From positions 2,914,001 through 2,978,000 of the forward strand of contig NZ_CP018786.1 of the NCBI RefSeq assembly GCF_002025665.1: a DNA stretch of 64,000 bases, in the 5' to 3' direction. The notes under the pieces are model-generated. The model searched no databases, was not told where the DNA came from, and was given only the letters and a program-made list of their open reading frames with translations. Each line of letters begins with the position of its first letter. Position 1 is the stretch's first letter. The translations under genes were made by a program, and so were the position numbers. This stretch comes from Chryseobacterium indologenes (GTDB lineage Bacteria > Bacteroidota > Bacteroidia > Flavobacteriales > Weeksellaceae). Below are positions 48,301 to 57,200 of this stretch, piece after piece.

Positions 48301-50424
48301 ACAAGTACTTCTACTTCTGTTACCATCAATGCTGAAAGCAATCCTGATGTACAGATTACAGGAAACCTAGTTTTATGTGACCCTTCAGCAACTACTTTAA
48401 CAGCCACTTCTACAGGAACCGGAAATACTTTTTCCTGGTCAAACGGGGTAAACGGATCTACCAATACCGTTACGGCAGGAGGTGTGTATACAGTGACTGT
48501 TACTACGCCTTCAGGTTGCCAATATCAAAAATCCGTGACCGTAACTCAAGGTGTGGTTCCTGTCGCACAAAACTCCAGTTTAAGTCAATGTTCAGCTTCA
48601 ACGACTGCCATTTTCAATTTAACAACTGCTCAGACAAACATGAGTACGACTTCAGGAGTAACATTTGATTATTATGTGAATCAAGCTGATGCTATTGCCG
48701 GCAACACGAATACAATTGCAACTCCAACAGCTTATCTTTCCGGAAATGCAACCATTTATGTCCGTATAGCATCAGCTACCTGTTCGAAAGTTGTAGAATT
48801 GCAATTGATAATCAATATAAACCCTACTCTAGTCATTTCTACATCAGCTCCGGCAATCTGTAGTAATGGGAGTGTAACTTTAACATCGAATTTTACAACG
48901 GGAAATACATGGTCTACAGGAGCAACAACTCAATCTATCACCATAACAGCTCCCGGAACTTATACTTTAACTAATACAAGTGGAAACTGTGCCATTGCTC
49001 CTGCATCAATTACTGTTGTAGCAGATGTGAATCCCAATGTGCAAATTACTGGGAGTTTAGCCTTTTGTGAAGGTTCATCTACAATTTTAACGGCAACGGC
49101 ATCAGGCACAGGAAATACTTTTTCCTGGTCAAACGGGGTAAACGGAACTACAAATACAGTTACATCAGGAGGTATTTATACGGTGACTGTTACTACACCC
49201 GCAGGTTGCCAATATCAAAAATCGGTAACCGTAACCATGGACCCTGCTATTATCGTCAATATTGCTACTCCTTCGCAAATTACATGTACTGTTGCACAAA
49301 TTACACTGGATGCTACAACATCTGTTTATCAGCCTGGAGCAACATTCTTGTGGACAGCAACCAATGGTGGAAATATTATTTCAGGAGCAAATACTTTAAC
49401 TCCAATAGTTAATAATGGTGGAACTTACACCCTTACGATTACAAGTGCTAATCCATTAGGTTGTGTGAAACAAGCTACAGTAACCGTAATAAATAATACA
49501 ACCCCACCTATTATTTCTATCACCGCACCTGCTCTTACAATTTGTAAAGGGCAATCTGTTACTCTAACTGCATCCGGTGCTATAACCTATACATGGACTG
49601 GATTATCAGGTAACGGAAATACTCAAACAGTTTCCCCTACTTCCACAACGACCTATACCGTAACCGGAGTGGGAACCAATGGTTGTGGTTCACAAACAGC
49701 TGCAACCATTACCATCAATGTGATTCCTGAAATAACATCCTCTCTGAACAATATAGAAATCTGCAAAGGAGATACGGGTATATTAGATGCAGGATCAGGT
49801 TTAAACTATACTTATAACTGGAATACCGGAGCGACAACTCAGAAAATCAATGTAACTGCTACCGGTACTTATACAGTAACCATCAATAATGGAACTTGCT
49901 CTAAATCCTTTACCGCTACAGTTTCATATATTCTTACTCCAGAAATTACCGGTATAGTTTACAATAACAATACCTTAACTATTAATGCAAAAAATAATGG
50001 AAGTATTTCTCTTGAATATTCTATTGATGGAGGGGTAACCTGGCAGACTTCAAATGTTTTCACCAATGTTCTTAAAAACACTCTATATTCTATTCGAGTT
50101 AGAAACAAAGAGACTTCTTGTGATACAAATGTAGAATATTATACTTTCTTTATGGCTAATGTTATTACTCCCAATAGTGATGGCATTAACGATGTAATAG
50201 ATTTTAGTGAGATCAGTAAATACGGAAATTTTGAAGGAAGCATATTCGACAAATATGGTAAAGCAGTATTTAAACCAACCTCCAAAACTCCAATTTGGAA
50301 CGGGAAATATATTGGAAACCCTCTTCCAACTGATACGTATTGGTACAAACTATTCTGGCAAGATAAAATAAGTAAAAAGAATGTTGAACTATCAGGTTGG
50401 ATCCTATTAAAAAACAGAGAGTAG
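45352..50424 (+). CDS. Giant surface adhesin: choice-of-anchor L, repeated Ig-like modules, T9SS type B tail
   Basis: A 1690-residue protein. Signal peptide about 1-21. Residues about 60-300 are a choice-of-anchor-L domain (GIVLSTGYANKAG, then FDFVAASTEITFRYLFASKE). One Ig-like module follows, then three near-identical 230-residue units and a fourth divergent one (about 380-1300), each with two beta-sandwich parts and Cys in GYCQ/ICYGGS-like positions. Further Ig-like modules run to about 1590. The end (VITPNSDGINDVIDF through SGWILLKN) is a gliding-motility-associated T9SS type B sorting domain. It is probably an adhesin exported by T9SS. Confidence 0.9.
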   Translation: MRENLLLALFLAFLGNFVLAQNKGRVEIAAKPKAASLRAGAFIDVNAPGYPESNYPINQLISDVLISGGTTCISSNVSNVTVSPNLPATDPNRSWGYFNKSSTNFPFTKGIVLSTGYANKAGNTFQPNLSDDLGTGGDADLSAAIGTNNLTNATSIEFDFVAASTEITFRYLFASKEYQGNYPCSYTDGFALLLKKVSDPTYTNLAVLPGGAGPVSVTNIHPQYPNCGPQNEVYYGGTNTAQIETNFNGRTIPLTAKATVIPGETYHFKIVLADYNDTAYDSAVFLEAGSFDIGVKMMDPANVQLPGTVNMCDNTPQTFTASVQGSNITYQWYQGANAIPGATNASYTATQPGVYTVKVFIQGNNCPGEATITVIGGTSPVVQNASLSECSSSTTANFDLTSAQTLISTTPGTVFSYYTTLADANAGNTNTIANPAAYLSGNATIYVRVSSGACFKVAQLQLTVTQTVNPVITPSSATICYGGSVTLTSNQTTGNIWSTGATTQSITVTSPGTYTLSNSNGSCTSTSTSVTINAESNPDVQITGNLILCESSATTLTATSTGTGNTFSWSNGVNGSTNTVTAGGVYTVTVTTPSGCQYQKSVTVTQGVVPVVQNATLSECSSSTTANFDLTSAQTLISTTPGTVFSYYTTLADANAGNTNTIANPAAYLSGNAIIYVRVSSGACFKVAQLQLTVTQTVNPVITPSSATICYGGSVTLTSNQTTGNIWSTGATTQSITVTSPGTYTLSNSNGSCTSTSTSVTINAESNPDVQITGNLILCESSATTLTATSTGTGNTFSWSNGVNGSTNTVTAGGVYTVTVTTPSGCQYQKSVTVTQGVVPVVQNATLSECSSSTTANFDLTSAQTLISTTPGTVFSYYTTLADANAGNTNTIANPAAYLSGNATIYVRVSSGACFKVAQLQLAVTQTVTPVITPSSATICYGGSVTLTSNQTTGNIWSTGATTQSITVTSPGTYTLSNSNGSCTSTSTSVTINAESNPDVQITGNLVLCDPSATTLTATSTGTGNTFSWSNGVNGSTNTVTAGGVYTVTVTTPSGCQYQKSVTVTQGVVPVAQNSSLSQCSASTTAIFNLTTAQTNMSTTSGVTFDYYVNQADAIAGNTNTIATPTAYLSGNATIYVRIASATCSKVVELQLIININPTLVISTSAPAICSNGSVTLTSNFTTGNTWSTGATTQSITITAPGTYTLTNTSGNCAIAPASITVVADVNPNVQITGSLAFCEGSSTILTATASGTGNTFSWSNGVNGTTNTVTSGGIYTVTVTTPAGCQYQKSVTVTMDPAIIVNIATPSQITCTVAQITLDATTSVYQPGATFLWTATNGGNIISGANTLTPIVNNGGTYTLTITSANPLGCVKQATVTVINNTTPPIISITAPALTICKGQSVTLTASGAITYTWTGLSGNGNTQTVSPTSTTTYTVTGVGTNGCGSQTAATITINVIPEITSSLNNIEICKGDTGILDAGSGLNYTYNWNTGATTQKINVTATGTYTVTINNGTCSKSFTATVSYILTPEITGIVYNNNTLTINAKNNGSISLEYSIDGGVTWQTSNVFTNVLKNTLYSIRVRNKETSCDTNVEYYTFFMANVITPNSDGINDVIDFSEISKYGNFEGSIFDKYGKAVFKPTSKTPIWNGKYIGNPLPTDTYWYKLFWQDKISKKNVELSGWILLKNRE
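46489..49248 (+). repeat. 690-bp coding repeats (three near-identical, one divergent)
   Basis: Units at 46489-47178, 47179-47868 and 47869-48558 differ at only a handful of positions each; a fourth at 48559-49248 is the same length but clearly diverged. Unit length is an exact multiple of three (230 codons). Identity at silent sites points to recent duplication or gene conversion. Confidence 0.9.
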
Positions 50425-50511
50425 ATCTGATGAATATCGATATGGATCAATCTGCTCATTAGTGTCAAGGTTTCATTTTCTTTAAAAAAGAATAAAACCA
50501 TCACAAAATGG

Positions 50512-50549
50512 AATACCCCAAAAAGTCTCTGACTTTTTGGGGTATTTTT
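50512..50549 (+). terminator. Strong terminator of the adhesin gene
   Basis: Perfect 16-bp arms AATACCCCAAAAAGTC / GACTTTTTGGGGTATT with a TCT loop and T run. Confidence 0.9.
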
Positions 50550-50686
50550 ATGGAAAGTTCAGGTATAGTTTAAATTTTAAGAATAACCGAGTAGAAAACT
50601 ATAAGTATCCTTACTCAATATGAATATACTAACACTGCATTCAATCTAAAAAAACATAACAATAAAGACCATAAATACCTTCATAT

Positions 50687-50744
50687 CTGTAGTTTAATCT
50701 TTACGACTGGTATTTTTCACATCACAATTAAGTCAATAAATTTA
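50687..50744 (+). promoter_or_regulatory. Promoter of metzincin lipoprotein 1 with island operator
   Basis: CTGTAGTTTAATCTTTACGA (50687-50706), exactly 30 bases, then TAAATTTA (50737-50744). Confidence 0.55.
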
Positions 50745-50766
50745 TCACCGATTAAAGAATTATATT

Positions 50767-52074
50767 ATGAAAAAGATTATGATTTCAATGGCCTTTGCAG
50801 CCACTCTGTTTATTTCTTGTAATAATGAAAATCTTGAAACTAGTTCATCTGCAGATAACGGTGTTGTAACCAACAATGGCAGTATGTACAAAATTTCAGA
50901 ACTACCGCTAATACCGGATTTTGCAAAACCTATTGAAAAAGAAGGCGAAGTAAGAAAGTTTACTTTGATTAAAAACGATGGTTCAAAACTCTATTTTGAA
51001 CTGACAAGTAATAGTGATACGCTGTTTGGAAAAAAGAGAACTTTTACAGGTTCCGTGAATACTGATGGAAAAATTAATGAAAACGCCATCATGATCATTG
51101 GAGAAAACGGGTTTGATCTGTTTTATAATGATAAAAATCAGGATTTCAGGCTAAAGGGAAAAAGTGAATTAAATGTTGGCTATAAGCCAGTAGAATTTAA
51201 CCCACAAGGTAAACTTAAAACAGAATTCTTAGCTTATACTCAAAAAAAGGGAATTAATGGACAGCAATTGCTAAATCAGTTTAATAAGAAAAGGGGTAAT
51301 GACAATAATCAATATAATACGATTATTGAAAACTCAAATCATTATGTACTCTTAAATGAGACTGCAGGTTTACAAAAAAGAAGGTCAGCAGAAAGACAAG
51401 GGAAATGTGGTATAGACCACCTTACTTCTACTCAACATGAATTAAACAATAAAGTAGAAAATGTTGAAAAAAATACAAAAGTAGGAGCTTACAATATAGA
51501 AGTTATAGGCATCATGGGAGACGTGGACTTCGATAACCAATATGCTAAGGTAGTCCTATCATTAAAAGCTATATATCCAAACATGCAAATCAACTGGTGG
51601 CAATATCAATTCACTAATTCTCCACAAAATTCAGACGGAACCATTAATCAAAATTATATTGAAGAGCTGGCAGAATGGACTAATGCATTAGAAAAAGAAG
51701 CCGATGCCTACAAACAGCTAGAAAAGTTACGGGCTTTTTCCGAAAAACATCCTTATAACACTAAAAGACGTGTAAGAATGGCAGCATATGGAGATAGCTG
51801 GAACAATTATTTAGAAGGTTTAGCTGAGTTGAATTATTATAAAACTAGTACTGAAAGCTCTTATCGGAATGGACGATCTGTTCTAATAATATCTGATAAT
51901 TACAATACTACATTGGCTCATGAATGTGGCCATAATTTAGGAGCTATACATGTTAACAATACAGAGGATGTTATGCATCCCGAAGCAAAGGGTTTCTGGG
52001 GAGCATACAATGCTTATAATCATCATGACGTTACCAATATCTCCAAAATAAAAACATCATTAATAATTAATTAA
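50767..52074 (+). CDS. Metzincin-type zinc protease lipoprotein, copy 1
   Basis: A 435-residue lipoprotein. Signal peptide with lipobox LFISC. The N-terminal domain (about residues 35-165) starts YKISELPLIPDFAKPIEKEG and is probably a propeptide. A Cys-containing linker (GKCGIDHLTS) follows. The catalytic domain (about 235-435) has the zinc motif HECGHNLGAIH (His385) and the Met-turn DVMHPE, as in reprolysin/M10-M12-like metzincins. The Cys inside the zinc motif is unusual. It is a paralogue of the gene at 52272 and of the shortened one at 44432. No T9SS tail, so it is surface- or periplasm-anchored by lipid. Confidence 0.87.
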   Translation: MKKIMISMAFAATLFISCNNENLETSSSADNGVVTNNGSMYKISELPLIPDFAKPIEKEGEVRKFTLIKNDGSKLYFELTSNSDTLFGKKRTFTGSVNTDGKINENAIMIIGENGFDLFYNDKNQDFRLKGKSELNVGYKPVEFNPQGKLKTEFLAYTQKKGINGQQLLNQFNKKRGNDNNQYNTIIENSNHYVLLNETAGLQKRRSAERQGKCGIDHLTSTQHELNNKVENVEKNTKVGAYNIEVIGIMGDVDFDNQYAKVVLSLKAIYPNMQINWWQYQFTNSPQNSDGTINQNYIEELAEWTNALEKEADAYKQLEKLRAFSEKHPYNTKRRVRMAAYGDSWNNYLEGLAELNYYKTSTESSYRNGRSVLIISDNYNTTLAHECGHNLGAIHVNNTEDVMHPEAKGFWGAYNAYNHHDVTNISKIKTSLIIN

Positions 52075-52101
52075 TCCGGATCTTAAAATCAGTACATTGT
52101 A

Positions 52102-52131
52102 AAAAGGATGAGCAGTTTTGTTCATCCTTTT
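52102..52131 (+). terminator. Terminator of metzincin lipoprotein 1
   Basis: Arms AAAAGGATGA / TCATCCTTTT, 28 bases after the stop. A near-copy follows copy 2. Confidence 0.8.
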
Positions 52132-52191
52132 ATTGTATGATGACATGTCTATTAAAAAATACGATAAGTAAGATCATTAATTCTTTCATCC

Positions 52192-52249
52192 ATGTAGTTT
52201 TATATCCACCCGTATATTTTTTTATATCACAATAAAGGGATTGATTTTA
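52192..52249 (+). promoter_or_regulatory. Promoter of metzincin lipoprotein 2 with island operator
   Basis: ATGTAGTTTTATATCCACCC (52192-52211; right half degenerate), 30 bases, then TGATTTTA (52242-52249), a weak -7 box aligned with TAAATTTA of copy 1. Confidence 0.45.
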
Positions 52250-52271
52250 TCACCTATTAAAGAATTATTTT

Positions 52272-53591
52272 ATGAAAAAAATTATGATTTCAATGGCCTT
52301 TGCAGCCACTCTGTTTGTTTCATGTCACAATGAGAACCTTGAAACCAGTTCATCTACTGACAGTGGTATTGTAACCAATAATGGTACTGTATACAAAGTT
52401 TCAGAACTACCGCTAATACCGGATTTTGCAAAACCTATTGAAAAAGAAGGCGAAGTAAGAAAATTCACGCTTATCAAAAATGATGGTACAAAACTCTATT
52501 TTGAAATGACAAGTAATAGTGATACGCTGTTTGGAAAAAAGAGAACTTTTACAGGTTCCGTGAATACTGATGGAAAAATTAATGAAAACGCCATCATGAT
52601 CATTGGAGAAAACGGGTTTGATCTGTTTTATAATGATAAAAATCAGGATTTTAGACTAAAAGGAAAAAATGAACTAAATATTGGTTATAAGCCAATAAAG
52701 TTTAACCCACAAGGGAAGCTGAAAACACAATTTTTAGCTTATGCCCAAAAAAATGGAATAGATGGACAGCAAATGCTAAATCAGTTTAATAAGAAAATGG
52801 TTAATGACAATAATCAATATAATACCATTATTGAAAATTCAAATCATTATGTACTCTTAAATGAGACTGCCAGTAACCAAAAAAGGAAGTCAGCAGAAGG
52901 TCAAGTAAAATGCGGTACAAATCACCTTACTTCTACTCCAGGTGAACTAAACAATAAGACAGAAGATATCGCAAAAAATTCCAACATAGTACTCACTTAT
53001 AATATTGAATTAATAGGCATGATAGGAGATCCAGATTTTGATAATCAATATACACACTTAGCCACTTCATTAAAAGGTATAGATCCAAACATACAAATCA
53101 ACTGGTGGCAATATCAGTTCACTAATCACTCTCCTCTCAATCCTGACGGAACAATTAATTACGGTTACCTTGATGAGATAATAGAATGGACAAATGCACT
53201 ATCAAAAGTAGACAATTCACTTGACCAGATAAAAAAGTTACAAATATTTTCGGCTAGTCATCCTTATAAAAACCCTAAGATGAGACATGTAAGAGTCGCA
53301 TTATTTGGAAATAATTGGAATGACGCTAACGGAAGAGCAGGCCTTAATGTGTATAAAGGAACTAATAGTGACTACCCAAACTTTTATAGAGAAAATTCTG
53401 TTGCAATAGCCAATGATAATTATAATAGTACACTAGCTCATGAATGTGGTCATAATTTAGGAGCTGATCATGCAGATAATACCGGGGATGTTATGTACGA
53501 AAAACTAAATGGTTTTTTCGGAGCATACAACGCTTATAATCATCATGACGCTACCAATATCTCTAAAATAAAAAATTCATTTACTTATTAA
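52272..53591 (+). CDS. Metzincin-type zinc protease lipoprotein, copy 2
   Basis: A 439-residue paralogue of the gene at 50767. Lipobox LFVSC, the same propeptide-like domain (YKVSELPLIPDFAKPIEKEG), then KCGTNHLTS. The catalytic motif is HECGHNLGADH with His390 and the Met-turn DVMYEK. The N-terminal half is nearly identical to copy 1, including long stretches of identical DNA; the catalytic half has diverged more. That suggests partial gene conversion or different substrates. It has its own operator promoter and terminator. Confidence 0.87.
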   Translation: MKKIMISMAFAATLFVSCHNENLETSSSTDSGIVTNNGTVYKVSELPLIPDFAKPIEKEGEVRKFTLIKNDGTKLYFEMTSNSDTLFGKKRTFTGSVNTDGKINENAIMIIGENGFDLFYNDKNQDFRLKGKNELNIGYKPIKFNPQGKLKTQFLAYAQKNGIDGQQMLNQFNKKMVNDNNQYNTIIENSNHYVLLNETASNQKRKSAEGQVKCGTNHLTSTPGELNNKTEDIAKNSNIVLTYNIELIGMIGDPDFDNQYTHLATSLKGIDPNIQINWWQYQFTNHSPLNPDGTINYGYLDEIIEWTNALSKVDNSLDQIKKLQIFSASHPYKNPKMRHVRVALFGNNWNDANGRAGLNVYKGTNSDYPNFYRENSVAIANDNYNSTLAHECGHNLGADHADNTGDVMYEKLNGFFGAYNAYNHHDATNISKIKNSFTY

Positions 53592-53640
53592 TAATAAATT
53601 TCATTTAGTATAATCCGGATCTTAGAATCAGTACATTGTA

Positions 53641-53668
53641 AAAAGGATGGGCCATTGCTCATCCTTTT
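53641..53668 (+). terminator. Terminator of metzincin lipoprotein 2
   Basis: Arms AAAAGGATGgGC / GCtCATCCTTTT, matching the hairpin after copy 1. Confidence 0.8.
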
Positions 53669-53721
53669 AATTTAACACCAATTAAAATTTATTCATAATA
53701 CAGCAATAAATAACTTCCTGT

Positions 53722-53998
53722 TCGTAGTACAATATCTACAGTTTTCATTCTCTGCTGTTTTAATTTTTTCAATAGGTTTGTAAAAATTAATTCACTTACA
53801 AAATATCAATAAAAATGCTTGACAAAGCTCATCGTCATAGAAATATTATCCTGTTTATTCCGGAGTTTCATTAAGAATGATATTATCTGTATTTATTTCA
53901 ATATGTTCCTGGTTTAGAAGATACCCTTTTCCGGATATAGACCATAGGTTTTTTTGTAAGTGTTTGTAGAAAGATGGACTATTGTCCATCTTTCTTTT
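53722..53998 (+). ncRNA. Gene-less cassette 3: operator, promoter, short transcript, terminator
   Basis: Operator TCGTAGTACAATATCTACAG (53722-53741), 31 bases, perfect -7 box TAGGTTTG (53773-53780), then about 190 bases and the hairpin AAAGATGGAC/GTCCATCTTT with T run (53970-53998). The only start codon gives a 19-codon frame at 53815, too short to trust. The interior does not clearly match cassettes 1 and 2. A small RNA, a very short peptide gene or a decayed cassette are all possible. Confidence 0.4.
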
Positions 53999-54110
53999 TT
54001 GAATTAACGGACAAGCAATGAAAATAAAATTATCCATACATTTAACAATACAAATTGCTGACAAAAACATTCTATATTCTTTGCCACTATAACTAATAAT
54101 TTTAAAAAGA

Positions 54111-54169
54111 CTGTAGTTTTTCAACGATATTATTACATTTTATTTCAGGTTTTAATCAATTTATTTCTA
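54111..54169 (+). promoter_or_regulatory. Promoter of sugar-dehydrogenase/PKD protein 1 with island operator
   Basis: CTGTAGTTTTTCAACGATAT (54111-54130), 31 bases, then TATTTCTA (54162-54169; a poor -7 box). The arrangement is kept in copy 2. Confidence 0.5.
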
Positions 54170-54286
54170 CATATATTATTTTCATTCAAAGGTATTTAAT
54201 AAGACATTTACAACAAACAAACTCTCTACAAAGGGAATTATATTGGTATTTTTTTATACAGCATCAATCTTATAAATATAAAAATT

Positions 54287-57200
54287 ATGAAAAAAATGAT
54301 GTTTTTGTCACTATTCCTATGTGGATTGTGTGATGTGTACAGTCAAAATTTTGAACTTCAAACATACAAAGCGGGTTTTGATCTGCCAGTTGGAGTAGTC
54401 TTTGACAGCAGCGGGAATGCTTATGTCTGGGAAAAAGCCGGTAAGGTAAAACAAATTGCCCCGAATGGAGGCAATGTTACCACAATCATTGACATTTCAA
54501 GTGAAGTGATGAATCCCAGTGGTGATGATCATGGATTATTAGGATTTACTCTTGATCCTCAATTTGCTACTAATGGTTATGTATATTTATGGTATACGGT
54601 AGAACCCCGCACCTTATTCTCCGGAATAAATGCGGATGATCAGTTTTCAGCAACAATTGGAAGATGTACCCGATATACTTACGTAAACGGTGTTCTTGAT
54701 CCTGGTACCAGGAAGATATTGGTAGGAGATCATACCCAATATGGCTTTAGAGATGGACCTCCTATTTTAGCAACGGCACATGGAGTCGGAAGTGCATTTT
54801 TCGGAGCAGACGGCAGCTTAATGCTTTCTATTGGGGACAGCTCTCTGGGTGATCAGGCAGGAGCACAAGGCGTTGCAAGAGGTATTCTTCCTCAGGCTGA
54901 GCAATCATTAATACAAATGAGGGTTCAATCAAAATCTTCTCTTTCCGGTAAGATTTTAAGGATTGATAAAGAAACCGGAAATGGAATACCCGGCAATCCG
55001 TATTATGATTCAACACAACCGAGAAGTGCACAATCCAGGTTGGCCGTAATGGGGCTTAGAAATCCTTACAGGGTTACTGCCATTACACAGAACATTGTCG
55101 GAAACGGACCCGGCCAGTTTTTAGTAAGTGATACCGGAGAGAATGCCTGGGAAGAAGCAGCCCTATACTCTATGGGAGATAATGGAGGATGGCCCCATTA
55201 TGAAGGGTTTGATCATGCAAGGATCAATGAGCAGTTTACCACTTTTCCCAAAGACCCTTCTTATACCTTCAAATACCCTTTATATGCATGGGCCCATCCC
55301 GATAATGGCAACCCTAACAAACTCTGGGGAACAGACAGTAAAATCAACAAAGACGGCAATCCGGTCCTTTGGTACAATCTTTCTTCTGATTCATACAATC
55401 ATAAAGGAACCTCATCTACCGCCAATACTTTTTATCCAAAAGAAATTAGTATTGACAGATATGGGGGTTCCTTAACCAACACTATTCTGGTGGGTGATTA
55501 TACAGGAAGTGATCTTATGGCTATTAAATTTGAAGAAAATAACTCAGCAGCTAATTTCTCACGTCCAGCAAAGGTATATAAGGCTCTTAGTGCTGGTGGC
55601 ATTGTCCATTTATATACTAATCCATACGACGGATATATTTATACTGTAAATTATGCTGGTAACGGAAATTCGATTTCAAGATTGGCTATAACAGGTAATT
55701 ATGCTCCAACAGCAATTATTAAATCTGATAAAAACTCTATTAATCAGACTGGAAATACGGTACAATTTTATGGTGATCTTTCCTATGATAAAGAAACTCA
55801 AAACTTACAGTATTTATGGAATTTTGGAGACGGAACCACTTCTACTGAAATAAATCCGGTACATACTTTTTCTATTCCAAACTCTGCCCCGGATAAAAGA
55901 GTGGTAACACTTACTGTTACTGATGCAGGAGGAGCTACCAATATTGCGACCAAAGAAATTTATCTTAATAATAATGCCCCTGTTATTCAGGATGTAGTAA
56001 TTAGGAGAACATCTGATAACACAATTGTTCAAACCTTACCTAATACTCACCCAAGCTCTACTAATGTTAATATTAATGTTGCAGCCACTGATGATCTGAC
56101 AAGTGCGGGTAACTTAACCTATACCATACAGGTGAACAGACACCATGACGATCATATCCATTATGGCTCAGTAATCAACGGCTCAACAACTAATACCACT
56201 TTTGTACCGGAAGGAGGCTGCGGGGAGGGAGCAACCTATTGGTTTGAGGTATTGGTAAAAGTAAAAGATGCACAAGGTGCTGAAAATGAATTCAGCAAAC
56301 AGATTTTTCAGACATGTAATGGACTGCAAAGCCAGACCATTACTGTTTCCAATCCATTAACAAAAATCAGCAGGAATGCCAATCCATATCTATTGAATGC
56401 TACCGCATCTTCAGGGCTGCCGATTTCATTCAGAAGGGTTTCCGGACCTATCAATGTGGATAATAGTGGTAAAATCACCTTTACAGGAGGAGCCGGAGCA
56501 GCAAGAATCATTCTGTTACAGGCCGGAAATACCACCTATGGTAATGCCACTCCTGTTTACATAGACTTTGAAGTCAATAATGATGCTATGCCGGTTGCTA
56601 ATTTTACAGATCCATTTGAAGTGTGCACAGACAAAAGTGTAAAAGTAATCAATAATAGTACGGGCGGATCTTCTGCATCTTATACGTGGAGATTATATGA
56701 TGGCAATAACCATGTTGTTCTTACCAGCTCAAACAAAGATTTTGATTTCACTATTCCTAACAGCCCTTCTGCATTGTTTAGAGTAGAACTGACAGCTGCT
56801 AATTCGTTGGGAACAAATACGAAATCAGGTGCATGGATAGCTAAAAAAGTATGTTCTGCCACAACCTCCCTTCTTGCCAGCTTTATTACCCCCAATACAT
56901 TATGTACTAACAGCAATAATACAATCGTTAATACAAGTAACGGTGGATCTGATACCACATATGAATGGACGCTGAAAGAAGGAAATACTTATCAAAATAT
57001 CCTTACAAGTACCAGCAAAGATTTCGTATTCACATTACCAAACCATCCTGCTTATTACTATGAAATTACTCTGAAAGCAGCCAATGCATCGGGAACAAAT
57101 ACAAAAACCAGCGCATGGATTTATAAAGAACAATGTTCTGCTATAGCCTCCTCACCTCTTGCCGACTTTACTGCACCCAATACATTATGTACTAACAGCA

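Noticed and set aside
46890..48464. Antisense 64-codon and +1-frame 81-codon reading frames repeated three times
   Set aside because: They are shadows of the 690-bp repeats of the adhesin; their identical lengths follow from the repeat and they have no start signals.
53815..53874. Nineteen-codon frame in gene-less cassette 3
   Set aside because: Too short to support without conservation and no leader typical of the other genes; mentioned in the cassette entry only.
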